Below are positions 43,889 through 53,512 of a stretch of DNA of 64,000 nt, in pieces. The stretch's first letter is position 1. The number at the start of each line of letters is the position of its first letter. The stretch covers positions 1,054,001-1,118,000 of the forward strand of contig CAWGSP010000001.1 of assembly GCA_963825335.1 (NCBI GenBank), in the 5' to 3' direction. The translations under genes were made by a program, and so were the position numbers. The notes under the pieces were generated by a model, which was not told the DNA's origin, searched no databases, and saw only the letters and a list, made by a program, of their open reading frames with translations. The DNA is from Methanobacterium_B sp963825335 (GTDB lineage Archaea > Methanobacteriota > Methanobacteria > Methanobacteriales > Methanobacteriaceae).

Positions 43889-45316
43889 TCATTTCCGTTT
43901 GTAAAATATGGATTCTATATCATTTAAATCAATACCTTTATCAATTAAACTCTTTATTTCATCTGGCTTTATTCCCTTATCTAGTAATCGTTTCGTAACT
44001 TCCATATCTACATCTACAGCTGCAAATATTGCATTCGTAACCCCTTCAGGGTCTGTTAATTTACTTTTTTGAGCCATTTGATGGTAATCAGATGCGCTTA
44101 GCTCCTTGTTATATTGAGTATTTTCTTCAATTTTTTTAATCCACCGCTTTTCAAGTTTACTAACATTAGCATTTATTTCTTCAACTGAATTATCTAATCT
44201 TGCTTTCAATTCTTCTATTTCTTTATCTTTTTCCATGTACCTTTTTTCAAGGTCCATATATTCTTTACTTTTTATCGTATGAACCTTCGTATCTTTAATG
44301 CTTAAAAATGGGATTACTTGCATATACTGTCTTTTTATTTCTTTAATAGGGATCTCCTGATAATTTTCATCATTATTTCTTGCTAAACTATGGCCTCCGA
44401 CAACTTTTAGAGTAAATAGATCATTAGTTCTTTGTCTGAAGGTAGATAAGAAGAATTTACGTAAGTTATGGGCTCTAAAAAAATTTCTATTTAAATAATC
44501 TTTTCCAAACAATTCATTATTAACACTTGAAAAAACCCACAAAAACCCCTTGATTGAATATTGTTTATTCCCTGTTGAAGTGAATAGAAAGGAATCGTCG
44601 TTTAAGGTTTCCCCTCGGGCTATGCGTTGTTTTAAATAGTCTATTATATATCTAGATGTTTCTGGAGTATTAAATGTAATACATAAATTGTTCTGTTTCA
44701 TAGTTTTTTGGGGAATAAAGTCCCAAATGGGTATTATATCTTTTTTGGAGTACAATAAATCATCTAAAGTCCCATTGTGATATTCTTGAGTTGCTTTTAG
44801 AAAGTCTTTGATTCTAAAATGTCTCACATCGCCACTTCTAATCCCTGAAGTTGCAATTAACAATATTATGGCCTTATATTTAATATGTCTGGTTTGATCA
44901 ATCCCTTTCTTTATATCCTCTAGGTTTGGTATATCTCCTTCTCTAATTATTTGATGTGGGATTGTTATACTTATGTTGTCTGGTAATTCTACTTTGTAAT
45001 TGTTATAAAACGAACGTACTATTCCCATTTTAGTTTTAATAGTTGCAGGTTTCCGTTTTTTTTCTAACATATCATCATAAAACTTGTAAAGATATTCTGT
45101 GACTTTTCTATCATCTACATCTTTAAATATTATTTGATTATTATTGTCCAAAGAAGGTTTTTCTTCAGCTTTAGCTTCATCAATCAATTTAGTGGGGGTT
45201 AAACCAGTTAGGTTGTACATTTTTTTAAAATTATAAATGTACATTTTTTTCCTGTTTTCTGAAAGATTTTTTCTGGTGAACATCCTTTTCAGTTTGGGAT
45301 CATCTCTTATATTCAT
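43889..45316 (-). CDS. int: Tyrosine recombinase (integrase) of the element
   Basis: The 475-residue protein has an N-terminal SAM-like core-binding domain (~20-110) and a catalytic domain with R160 (ATSGIRSGDVR), H283-x-x-R286 (RAHNLRKFF), H309 (VVGGHSL) and the probable nucleophile Y319 (Y331 is the alternative). A C-terminal coiled coil and a helical tail with repeated IDKGID-like elements follow (~355-475). The gene ends of the element lie 50 bp away at 45367, the usual int-att arrangement. The long C-terminal extension is atypical. Confidence 0.9.
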   Translation of the reverse strand: MNIRDDPKLKRMFTRKNLSENRKKMYIYNFKKMYNLTGLTPTKLIDEAKAEEKPSLDNNNQIIFKDVDDRKVTEYLYKFYDDMLEKKRKPATIKTKMGIVRSFYNNYKVELPDNISITIPHQIIREGDIPNLEDIKKGIDQTRHIKYKAIILLIATSGIRSGDVRHFRIKDFLKATQEYHNGTLDDLLYSKKDIIPIWDFIPQKTMKQNNLCITFNTPETSRYIIDYLKQRIARGETLNDDSFLFTSTGNKQYSIKGFLWVFSSVNNELFGKDYLNRNFFRAHNLRKFFLSTFRQRTNDLFTLKVVGGHSLARNNDENYQEIPIKEIKRQYMQVIPFLSIKDTKVHTIKSKEYMDLEKRYMEKDKEIEELKARLDNSVEEINANVSKLEKRWIKKIEENTQYNKELSASDYHQMAQKSKLTDPEGVTNAIFAAVDVDMEVTKRLLDKGIKPDEIKSLIDKGIDLNDIESIFYKRK

Positions 45317-45348
45317 GTGTTTTTATATGTTTTTTATAATATAAAAGT

Positions 45349-45362
45349 ATAGGGATCATAAC
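45349..45362 (+). repeat. Right arm of the reconstructed attP
   Basis: ATAGGGATCATAAC here is an inverted partner (11 of 14) of GTATTAATCCCTAT at 25159-25172. In the circular element the two flank the core. Confidence 0.6.
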
Positions 45363-45366
45363 TCTT

Positions 45367-45382
45367 CCAAGAAGCGGTATTG
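45367..45382 (+). repeat. attR core site
   Basis: CCAAGAAGCGG plus TATTG, matching attL except for one base. It lies in the codons for PRSGI where the permease frame resumes. Confidence 0.85.
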
Positions 45383-45741
45383 CAGTATATATAGACAAAA
45401 TCATCCAAAATATCGATTTAAATCACATTCTCTTATTAGCGTTTGCATCAATGATAGCGGTATCCATAACAACTTTTTTTTGTATAAAACTCGGGGATAT
45501 TTTGATAGATCATCTGGACAAATTTGACTACACCAAAATCTCGATGGTTGTAATAATTTTTATGAGCACTACAGTAAGTTTAATTGCTCTTTTTGAACAT
45601 ACAAACCTTTTATTTGCATTCCTCATATATTTAACATCAATATCCTTAGGATTACTTCCCCATTATATGGGAATAAGCAAATCCAATTTAATGGGAGTTT
45701 TGATAATCCCGGCCATCGTCATATATGCGGGTTTGGCATAA
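45367..45741 (+). pseudogene. TctA-like membrane permease, 3' fragment
   Basis: The frame PRSGIAVYIDKIIQNIDLNH runs through three hydrophobic segments (LLAFASMIAVSITTFFC, ISMVVIIFMSTTVSLIAL, LLFAFLIYLTSISLGLLP) to a stop at 45741. It continues the permease of 24271-25154 exactly at the recombination core. It has no ribosome binding site or start of its own; an internal ATG at 45451 is unlikely to be used. Confidence 0.85.
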
Positions 45742-45892
45742 AGTTCAAATAAAAATAATTTTATTCATCAAATGATGGATTAGAATATATGTTGATAAGG
45801 GTTCAACTCAGTTTATATATAAAAAACCAGATAGATTCTTAAAATGTGTAAAACTTTTGAACAAAAAAAAACTTATTTTAGTTTGATGAAGA

Positions 45893-46876
45893 TTAGATCA
45901 CAATGATATCAGTACAGAGACTGGTTAATGAATCTATCATGCCACTCGTATCTACACCTGGAAATGCGTCAACAATGCAAAAATCAAATTTTTCATTTAT
46001 GAGCAAATCTTTTAATTCTTTAACATCTTCGCAGTAAACTTGGAAGTTAACACCAGAACCAACTAAACCATTTTTCGAATCATAAAATTCGGTTTTGAAA
46101 CCATTGACTTCTAAGTTTATACAAGTCATTTTAGCTGCAGGATACCATATATCATTAAAAACAACACTCTTCGCACCACCTTTAAGGCAGGCTATCCCAA
46201 GTGTTCCAGGTCCACAAGTACAGTCTAATACGGTAGGATTTTCATATTTATCCATAAATTTCCTAACAATTTCTACCTTAGGTGATGAGGGTTTTGCAAA
46301 TTCTATATGGATCTTGGCCTGATTTCTGTATATAAAAATATCTCCATATGGCGTTGATACACTATCACAACGCATATCACATCCCGCAAGTAATTCATAA
46401 ACACGGGGCAACGAATTAGAATCTTTAACTCCCACGGTTTCTCTAACAGATCCTTTTAAAACACCTTTAACTTCTGGTATTTCATTATGAATTCTTTCAG
46501 CACATTTTATGTTCATCCCTTCTGCCAGTACAACCATGGAATCCTCATGTAGCCATGGTATTGAGTTTATGGGATATGCTGGAGTTATTAACGGGGTGCA
46601 TGAATTTCTAAGGGCGGATTCTTCACCCCTTACACCTTCATCGATCATTATTTTGAGAATATGTGCCATGACCGTGTCAAGATGCCTTTTTCCACATTTA
46701 CAATTACCATAATTCATATCCAATTTTTCTAATGATATTTGGTTCTTCAATGGCTTAAATTTTTTGAATTTAGGGTCAGTGCAATCATTACAAGGTAAAA
46801 AGGAATCTTTGACATCATTTGATACATCTAACGCATTTTTTATGCATACTGATCCACAAGGGCATACTAACTTCAT
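45893..46876 (-). CDS. Cysteine-rich SAM-dependent methyltransferase-like protein
   Basis: The 327-residue protein has an N-terminal cysteine-rich segment (CPCGSVC, CNDC, CKCG), a middle domain, and a C-terminal Rossmann-like methyltransferase domain with motif I VLDCTCGPGTLGIACLKGGA (~216-235) and FCIVDAFPG (~299-307). This pattern occurs in uncharacterised methanogen proteins. RNA or protein substrates are both possible. Stands alone just beyond the permease fragment. Confidence 0.75.
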   Translation of the reverse strand: MKLVCPCGSVCIKNALDVSNDVKDSFLPCNDCTDPKFKKFKPLKNQISLEKLDMNYGNCKCGKRHLDTVMAHILKIMIDEGVRGEESALRNSCTPLITPAYPINSIPWLHEDSMVVLAEGMNIKCAERIHNEIPEVKGVLKGSVRETVGVKDSNSLPRVYELLAGCDMRCDSVSTPYGDIFIYRNQAKIHIEFAKPSSPKVEIVRKFMDKYENPTVLDCTCGPGTLGIACLKGGAKSVVFNDIWYPAAKMTCINLEVNGFKTEFYDSKNGLVGSGVNFQVYCEDVKELKDLLINEKFDFCIVDAFPGVDTSGMIDSLTSLCTDIIVI

Positions 46877-47176
46877 ATGAATAGATATGTATTTTAGACA
46901 TATTTATTTGTTTGATCAAGAAACCTTCGAGTCTGACACTATTTTGAATGTTATAATTTATTCATCAAATATTACTATTTCCAATTATTCCACCCAAAAA
47001 TTTATTTAATCTTTTTACGACAACTATACTCATCATATAGAGTTATGAGTTTAGAACAAATATTTTAGGGGTTAATTAAAAAATTTTTAGATAAATAGTT
47101 TACATAGAAGTGTATATATAAAATTAAAAAACCTATCATTAAATAATGTTTAATTTAATATAGACAGTTGAGTATT

Positions 47177-48811
47177 ATGAAAGATAAACGTAAGGAAATC
47201 CTTAAGGATCTTTTAGGGGAATTTGCAACTGAAACAGATTCCACAGATGATTCCACAGATATCTTTGGTCAAAATTCTAAAGATGAAGTAGAAACTGAGG
47301 AACCTGAAGAAGTAAAACAGGTTAGGGCGGAAGATGAGGGATTTAATTTAGATAAACTAATGAAACGCCCTAACAAACGTACTAAATCTGTTAAAAAGGT
47401 TACAAATGTTTTAAAAGCTGAAATCGTTGATGATGGATTAATACCGAATTACAATGTGAGTTTACCCAAGTTCTCAGATAATGAAAGAAACATATTCAAC
47501 GAGGTTCGCGAGAAACTGGTTGAGGTTGCAGTTGCACAGGGTGAGGAGTTTAGAATTGATGAAGAAAGTTTTGTAGGAGAGGTAAAGGATTTTCTGAGAG
47601 CCAAGGGAGTTAGAGATGTTGACAGGCTTGCCACACAGATATCACAAGAGATGCTTGGTTATGGTCAGCTGGATCCAATGATCAAAGACGATGATCTCGA
47701 AGAAATAATGGTCATAGGCGTCAACAAGAATGTGTTTGTCTACCATAGAAAGATTGGAATGATGATCACAAATGTAATTTTTGAGGATGATTCGGAAATA
47801 AAGGCAATAATAGATGTGATCGCAAGACAGGTTAACCGTAGAATTGACCAGCAAACACCTATATTGGATGCAAGATTGCCAGATGGTTCAAGGGTGAATG
47901 CAACCATACCTCCAGTTTCAGCTGATGGTGCCACGTTAACCATAAGAAAATTTAGGAAAGATCCTTTGACCATAATAGATTTAATTAATTTTAAAACGCT
48001 TTCTTCACATTTAGCAGGGTTTTTATGGGTATGTACCGATGGTCTTGGAGTGAAACCTTGCAACGCCATAATAGCTGGAGGTACCGGTTCAGGTAAAACA
48101 ACTACTTTAAATGCAGTTACGGCATTTACCCCTCCGCGGGAAAGAATAATAACAATTGAGGATACTTTAGAGCTCCAACTACCTCATACACATGTTTTAA
48201 GGATGGAAACTCGTCCGCCAAACATCGAGGGTAAGGGGGAGTTAACCATGGATATATTGGTCAAAAATTCCCTGAGACAGAGACCAGATCGGGTGATAGT
48301 TGGAGAAGTAAGGGGTGGCGAAGCAGTAACACTTTTCACAGCTTTAAACACAGGACATTCCGGTATGGGTACTGTTCACTCAAACACTGCTAGGGAAACT
48401 ATCACAAGACTTGTAAACCCTCCAATGAATGTGCCTACAATTATGATACCTGCTCTTGATTTTATTATCATGCAAAACAGGATGTACCGTCCAGAAGGCG
48501 GTTCGATCAGGCGAGTGACCGAGGTTGCAGAGGTAGTTGGTATGGAAGAAGGTAATGTACAACTTAACAGAGTTTTTGAATGGAACAATGTGTCTGATAA
48601 AGTTGAATATGTTGGAATTGCCAGTCAAACAGTGAGAGATATCGCTGAACTCAGGGGTATGGGTATTACAGAAATTGAAGAAGAAATTGAGAAAAGAAGA
48701 CTTTTATTAGAATATTTAGCAGACAACAACATCAGATCAATCGAAGAGGTTGGAACTTATATAAATAACTATTACAAAAATCCAGATGAAATTCTTGAAT
48801 TGATCCTGTAA
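47177..48811 (+). CDS. Type II/IV secretion system ATPase, TadA/CpaF-like
   Basis: I start at MKDKRKEILKDLLGEFATET (47177); a TTG 9 bases earlier is also in frame. The 544-residue protein has a disordered acidic N-terminus, then the VirB11-type ATPase: Walker A IAGGTGSGKTTTLNAV (~300-315), ITIEDTLELQL (Asp box), RQRPDRVIVGEVRGGEAVTL (Walker B) and a His box GHSGMGTVHSN. It powers assembly of type IV-like pili or secretion. The membrane platform gene follows 109 bp downstream. Confidence 0.92.
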   Translation: MKDKRKEILKDLLGEFATETDSTDDSTDIFGQNSKDEVETEEPEEVKQVRAEDEGFNLDKLMKRPNKRTKSVKKVTNVLKAEIVDDGLIPNYNVSLPKFSDNERNIFNEVREKLVEVAVAQGEEFRIDEESFVGEVKDFLRAKGVRDVDRLATQISQEMLGYGQLDPMIKDDDLEEIMVIGVNKNVFVYHRKIGMMITNVIFEDDSEIKAIIDVIARQVNRRIDQQTPILDARLPDGSRVNATIPPVSADGATLTIRKFRKDPLTIIDLINFKTLSSHLAGFLWVCTDGLGVKPCNAIIAGGTGSGKTTTLNAVTAFTPPRERIITIEDTLELQLPHTHVLRMETRPPNIEGKGELTMDILVKNSLRQRPDRVIVGEVRGGEAVTLFTALNTGHSGMGTVHSNTARETITRLVNPPMNVPTIMIPALDFIIMQNRMYRPEGGSIRRVTEVAEVVGMEEGNVQLNRVFEWNNVSDKVEYVGIASQTVRDIAELRGMGITEIEEEIEKRRLLLEYLADNNIRSIEEVGTYINNYYKNPDEILELIL

Positions 48812-48920
48812 TCTCACAATAACATTACAAAATTGGATTATCAAATGATAAAAACTCAAATTCATAATTAAATATAATAATTATAACAGATATAGTTAGA
48901 AAATAATTATCGGTGGTAAA

Positions 48921-50018
48921 ATGGTTTTTGATGGTCTAATAAAAATCTTCAACAGAATAGGCGGTATGACCGTAGATTCAAGTAAGAAAGTAGGCGAAGG
49001 AGTATCAGTGCCTGTTGATAGGTTAGGAAAAATAAGATCAAAAACTGAAGCCATACGATCAAAAACCAATAGCTTTGGATCTGGAAGTAAGATGTCCACA
49101 TCAAGCAAAAGCACCGTAAAAAGGACATCTCCTCGTGTCATTGGAAAAATGAGGATGGATAAAGATGAAATTGAAATATTCAAAGAATTAATAGATAACA
49201 AATATGACAGGGGCAGCGATAAATCCGCCAAAGATAAGAATAAAAAAGATGATAGTTATCATAAAGCATCCTTGGAAGAACTCCTCAATCAAGATGAGAA
49301 GCAGGAATTAGAACCAAAGATGATCATGATCATCGGCGGAGTATCCTTTGTAGTGGTATTCATGCTCATGATCGTCCTAGGGGAAGGGATAATCATTGGC
49401 GCTGTTTTTGGACTTATTATATTAATGATGTCGGGTGTTATAGTATTTTTACCCAACATCAAAAGGGGCACACGCTCTAACGATGCATCAAGAGAATTAC
49501 CCTTTGCATTAAGACAAATGGCAACAGAATTACGTGCAGGGATAGGTATGCATGATAGTATGAGATCGATCGCCCTTTCGGGTTATGGTCCACTTTCAGA
49601 AGAATTTGGAAGAGCTCTCGAGGAAATAAAATACGGGGAAACAACAGAAAAAGCCCTGGTCGATATGAGTGACAGGATAGATTCTGAGGGGTTGAGAAGA
49701 GCCGTTTATCAGATAACGAGGACACTTTCGAGTGGTGGGGATCTTGCAAAAACCCTTAATGTTATAGCAGAAGATACTGCCTACGAACTCAGGATGAAAC
49801 TAAAGGACTATGCCCAGAAATTGAACTCTTTCACTATGATATACATGTTTGTTGCAATTCTGGGCCCGGTTATTACAATGATCATGCTAATAGCTGCTTC
49901 TACAGTTATGGGCGCTCTTTTCCCTCCAATAGTACTCCTACTCATGTATTTATTTTTATTCCCTATGATAGTAGGGTTTTTAGCATTTATGATAAAAAGA
50001 TTAGAACCGCAAGTTTAG
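48921..50018 (+). CDS. TadB/TadC-like secretion membrane platform protein
   Basis: The 365-residue protein has a long charged, S/K-rich cytoplasmic N-terminus (~1-125), paired hydrophobic segments (~130-180), a T2SSF cytoplasmic domain (SRELPFALRQMATELRAGIG to GLRRAVYQITRTLSSGGDLA, ~190-280) and two C-terminal helices (~300-357). It is the partner of the ATPase upstream. A GGTGG site precedes the ATG. The protein at 16745 is its paralogue. Confidence 0.88.
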   Translation: MVFDGLIKIFNRIGGMTVDSSKKVGEGVSVPVDRLGKIRSKTEAIRSKTNSFGSGSKMSTSSKSTVKRTSPRVIGKMRMDKDEIEIFKELIDNKYDRGSDKSAKDKNKKDDSYHKASLEELLNQDEKQELEPKMIMIIGGVSFVVVFMLMIVLGEGIIIGAVFGLIILMMSGVIVFLPNIKRGTRSNDASRELPFALRQMATELRAGIGMHDSMRSIALSGYGPLSEEFGRALEEIKYGETTEKALVDMSDRIDSEGLRRAVYQITRTLSSGGDLAKTLNVIAEDTAYELRMKLKDYAQKLNSFTMIYMFVAILGPVITMIMLIAASTVMGALFPPIVLLLMYLFLFPMIVGFLAFMIKRLEPQV

Positions 50019-50128
50019 ATATACTAGAAGATTATCGATTTATTTTGATTTAAGATTTAAAAATTAATTAATAATTATTTTATTTACATTTTCCGTTTAT
50101 TTGAGAACAACGTACTAATATCTGTTAC

Positions 50129-51493
50129 TTAATTGTCTATGTAAAAGCTATCGACTATTAGGTCAATATCTTCATTTGCCCGCTCAAATATATTTGGTTC
50201 ACCTGCAAACCATAGATAAAACAATAGATCCTTCTTCTTGAAAGCAACTATCATTATTTTTGTCATTGAAACATCGTGTGGATTTCCTCCAGTGAGTATG
50301 TAGGCGTCCATATTCCTGGCTTTGAAACCCTTTTCGGAAATTATATCGATGTTCTGCATAATGAATACATTTCTGAGCATCTCAGCAAATTCATCAGCAG
50401 ATATGTCCTCAGTATCGGTATGTCTATTAATTGAAAATTGGAGTGCATTGTTTGCACAGCTGCCCTTAATTATCTTAGTATTATCCAATGTTTCAATAAT
50501 TTCCCAACTATTGGGATATTCGAATGAAATTTCTCCATTCTCATAATGAATTATCCAAGATCCTTTACCTTCAGATTTAATATTATCAAGAGCTTCTTCA
50601 GCTTTTAGTCGTACATATATGTATTCATCGTCAAGTGCTTGAATTAGGGGTTCTATTCCCCTTTCATCCCCGATCTTTCCAAGGGCTTCTGCAGAACGGC
50701 CACGAACATATTTGTTACGATCCCTTCTAGTGATCAAAGCCCTTGATAATGGTTCTACTGCTCTTTTATCTCCAATATTTCCTAAAACTTCTGCTGCTCT
50801 CGATCTCATTTGCCAATCTTCATGTTTAAAAACATTAAGCAGGGGTTCGAAAGCCTTTTCACCAATATCTCCAAGGGCTATTATGGCTTTCCATCTCACA
50901 TCAGCGTCAGCATCATTCAGAGTTTTAACAAGTGGATCGATGGCACGTTCATCACCCATTTTTCCAAGAGCAACTGCTACATATTTTCTCACATGCCAAT
51001 CTTCATCTTCAAGAGCTTGTAAGAGTGGTTCAAATGCTCTTTCATCACCAATGTCCCCGAGTGCACTTACAACATTCCTTCTTACAGTCCAACTTTCATC
51101 TTTTAAAGCATTTATCAACGGTTCAACTGCAGAATGGTCTCCGATGATCCCTAGGGCTGAAGCTGATTTCCATCTAACTTCTTCATCCACATCGTTGGTT
51201 AAAGCATCAATTAATGGTTTAACTGCTCGTTTATCCCCTATTAATCCTAAAGCTTCCGCAGAATTTTCTCGGACAGCTATTAATACTGTGTATTCATCCT
51301 GCCATTTTTCATATTTAAGAGCTTTAATAAGGGCATCAACAGCTCTTTCATCACCAACATTCTTGAGAGAAATGGCAGCACCCTTCCTAACAAGATAATT
51401 TTCATGGTTTAAAGCTTTGATTAAACTTTCAACATCTTTCTTCTTTTCCAGATAATCGAAATCTGGTAGATATGTTTGTTCAGATAAATCCAT
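50129..51493 (-). CDS. HEAT-repeat (PBS lyase-like) protein
   Basis: The 454-residue protein has about ten 31-residue HEAT-like repeats (~15-320) with the recurring pattern VRxxAAxALGxIGDERAVEP LIxAL. The C-terminal domain (~325-454: IHYENGEISFEYPNSWEIIE...) resembles PsbP/Mog1-like small alpha-beta folds. Such proteins act as scaffolds; no partner is indicated by neighbours. A TTG or ATG ambiguity at the start is not evident; the ATG at 51493 is used. Confidence 0.88.
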   Translation of the reverse strand: MDLSEQTYLPDFDYLEKKKDVESLIKALNHENYLVRKGAAISLKNVGDERAVDALIKALKYEKWQDEYTVLIAVRENSAEALGLIGDKRAVKPLIDALTNDVDEEVRWKSASALGIIGDHSAVEPLINALKDESWTVRRNVVSALGDIGDERAFEPLLQALEDEDWHVRKYVAVALGKMGDERAIDPLVKTLNDADADVRWKAIIALGDIGEKAFEPLLNVFKHEDWQMRSRAAEVLGNIGDKRAVEPLSRALITRRDRNKYVRGRSAEALGKIGDERGIEPLIQALDDEYIYVRLKAEEALDNIKSEGKGSWIIHYENGEISFEYPNSWEIIETLDNTKIIKGSCANNALQFSINRHTDTEDISADEFAEMLRNVFIMQNIDIISEKGFKARNMDAYILTGGNPHDVSMTKIMIVAFKKKDLLFYLWFAGEPNIFERANEDIDLIVDSFYIDN

Positions 51494-51764
51494 TGATAGT
51501 TACACACCCATAATTTGATGTTCATATAATTGTTAATGTAGATTTTATCCTAATTAATATCTAGTTGTTATGATAAATAATTATTTTATTTTCATCTAGA
51601 TGATGTTGGCTCGTTGTATATCAAGGCAGATTAAATCTGAATCGTAAAAATTTTCTGGACGATCCTAGAATAAATATAATTAAGCGGTTTTTTAAAAAAG
51701 TAATGGATTGGAATTGTTGATTTTATGATCAACAATTCTAAAAAGATTCTCCAAAAACAACAAA

Positions 51765-52922
51765 CTATAATATTTCTTTTAATAGTTTCATGAGATTTGG
51801 ATGTTTTCCAATTAATTTCAAGACAGCTATTTTTGATATTGCCTCTATATCATTGGTTTCAACAAATTCTGCAAGTGCGTTCATGTCATCATCGTTGAGT
51901 TTGTTTGCCATTTTTCGATACTTAGTAGACTTTGCAAGGTTCTCGCCAAGTTCCTTCCACCAAATGTCATGATATTTTTTGAGAAATTGGGATGAATTAT
52001 CTCCATTTTTAACAGATTCCGCTGCAACTTCTCCGGCAGTTCTGGCACATGATATGGTAGTGTGAATTCCCCCACCCGTTATTGGATCTACTTGTCCTGC
52101 AGCATCACCAACAACTAAAAGCCCATCAGTATAGGTTTGTTCAATGGGTCCGGAAACAGGTACACCCCCGATGTTCATTTCAACGGGAGTACCTTCTAAT
52201 TTTGAAACATAGTCGTTAAGATAACTAATTGCTGTTTCCTTCGAACCTTTTATGCCCAGTCCAATATTTGCAATATCGTCTCCCTTTGGAAATATCCAGA
52301 CATAACCTCCCGGTGCGAGCTTATCACCAAAGTAAAATTCAAGGTACTGTGGATCTACATCTACACCTACCATTTCATACTGTGCACACGAACATATCTC
52401 TTGAGGTTTTTTGATTGTTTCGATACCTGCCATCCTACCAATGTTTGATTCAATGCCGTCTGCTGCTATAACAACATCTGTAGATATTTCAAATGTCTCT
52501 CCGAGATGTTTTGCTACAACTCCACTCACAACCTTGTCTTTGAAAATCAAATCTTTAACAGTAGTTTTGACCATTATGTCTGTACCGGCTCTAGCAGATT
52601 CTATTGCGAGCTCTTTATCGAAGATCTTCCTGTCTAATATGAGTCCTTCTGCTATTCCTCCTTCATAAGTTACACATCTACCATCAGGTGCATGGATGTG
52701 CGCACCTTTAATTCTGGAACGTACATATCTTTCTGATGGTTTCATTTCGAGTGTTTCAAATGTTCCATAGGTCACACCTTCAGCGCACTGAACAGGTGAT
52801 CCGATTTCCTGTCTCTTTTCAATCATTAAAACGTCTACATCAGATTTAGAAGCAAATAATGATGCTGTAGATCCTCCTACCCTGCCGCCAACCACAACAA
52901 CATCGTAGTGTAATTTTTTCAT
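51765..52922 (-). CDS. Geranylgeranyl reductase family flavoprotein (archaeal lipid saturation)
   Basis: The 385-residue protein has the FAD motif YDVVVVGGRVGGSTASLFAS (~5-24), MIEKRQEIGSPVQCAEGVTY (~32-51), and the GDAAGQVDPITGGGIHTTIS motif (~278-297). It reduces geranylgeranyl chains of archaeal phospholipids or prenyl quinone-like carriers. The ATG overlaps the stop of a small ferredoxin gene (ATGA), which is the likely electron donor. Digeranylgeranylglycerophospholipid reductase is the probable role. Confidence 0.9.
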   Translation of the reverse strand: MKKLHYDVVVVGGRVGGSTASLFASKSDVDVLMIEKRQEIGSPVQCAEGVTYGTFETLEMKPSERYVRSRIKGAHIHAPDGRCVTYEGGIAEGLILDRKIFDKELAIESARAGTDIMVKTTVKDLIFKDKVVSGVVAKHLGETFEISTDVVIAADGIESNIGRMAGIETIKKPQEICSCAQYEMVGVDVDPQYLEFYFGDKLAPGGYVWIFPKGDDIANIGLGIKGSKETAISYLNDYVSKLEGTPVEMNIGGVPVSGPIEQTYTDGLLVVGDAAGQVDPITGGGIHTTISCARTAGEVAAESVKNGDNSSQFLKKYHDIWWKELGENLAKSTKYRKMANKLNDDDMNALAEFVETNDIEAISKIAVLKLIGKHPNLMKLLKEIL

Positions 52923-53092
52923 TTAATAATCCCCGGAATAATTGCTCCAAGCGGGCACACAGTAGCACAGTTTCCACATTCAATGCAACCTTCATGTTGT
53001 TGTATACTATTTTCTTCCAGTTCAAGAACACTTTCTGGACACACCCCAACACAACATCCACAATATCCACAGTTTTCTCTTCGAATATTCAT
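52919..53092 (-). CDS. Small 2x[4Fe-4S] ferredoxin
   Basis: The 57-residue protein reads MNIRRENCGYCGCCVGVCPE, then SVLELEENSIQQHEGCIECG, then NCATVCPLGAIIPGIIK. Two CxxCxxCxxxCP motifs bind two clusters. Translation is coupled to the geranylgeranyl reductase (ATGA overlap). A GGAGA site lies upstream of the ATG. Confidence 0.92.
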   Translation of the reverse strand: MNIRRENCGYCGCCVGVCPESVLELEENSIQQHEGCIECGNCATVCPLGAIIPGIIK

Positions 53093-53338
53093 ATGAATTC
53101 TCCTATTCTTCTATGATCAAACTAATTGTGATTAGATTCTTATATATCTTACTTTTATTCTTAAATCAATCAATATAATTTAATAATTAATTAAATTTGA
53201 TTTAAACAGTTAAATTAAGATTTGGATATCGCATTATAAATAAATAAATTATTACTTTAACAAGATTTTATAAAAAATTTGTTTAGTTCCATATTTAACT
53301 TTGGTTATTTCATTTTGAATACAATGGGAACCGTTAAC

Positions 53339-53348
53339 TTAATATATG
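53339..53348 (+). promoter_or_regulatory. TATA box of tRNA-Leu
   Basis: TTAATATATG is centred about 28 bases before the tRNA 5' end. Confidence 0.6.
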
Positions 53349-53371
53349 ATGTTAACTAACTTCGATTGTAT

Positions 53372-53455
53372 GCAGGGGTGCCCGAGCTGGCCAAAGGGGG
53401 TGGACTTAAGATCCTCTGGCGTAGGCCTACGTGGGTTCGAATCCCATCCCCTGCA
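53372..53455 (+). tRNA. tRNA-Leu (TAA anticodon)
   Basis: Acceptor arms GCAGGGG and CCCCTGC pair with discriminator A. The anticodon loop CTTAAGA gives TAA. A long variable arm and the GGTTCGAATCC T-arm are present. CCA is not encoded. Confidence 0.95.
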
Positions 53456-53512
53456 CTTTTATACAATTTTTGAAACTATTTAATGTTGAAACGCAACAAT
53501 ATTAATTATTAT

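Larger units (their letters stand above)
25144..45377. mobile_element. Integrated ~20.2-kb element inserted in a permease gene
   Basis: The element is bounded by CCAAGAAGCGG at 25144-25154 and 45367-45377. Removing the DNA between them joins IGNPRSG to IAVYIDK in one frame and restores a full permease. The right end carries a tyrosine recombinase gene (43889-45316) 50 bp from the junction. Inside are replication-like genes (41058-43421), a signalling block, an R-M/TIR block and long noncoding repeats. No capsid, terminase or conjugation genes are seen, so it looks like an integrated plasmid-like element rather than a complete virus. It is visibly more AT-rich than the flanks. Confidence 0.9.

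Noticed and set aside
25144..45377. Provirus interpretation of the element
   Set aside because: No capsid, portal, terminase or lysis gene is visible; an integrated plasmid-like element explains the content better.
50712..51398. 228-codon plus-strand frame antisense to the HEAT-repeat gene
   Set aside because: Serine-rich shadow of the repetitive minus-strand gene; the periodicity comes from the HEAT repeats.
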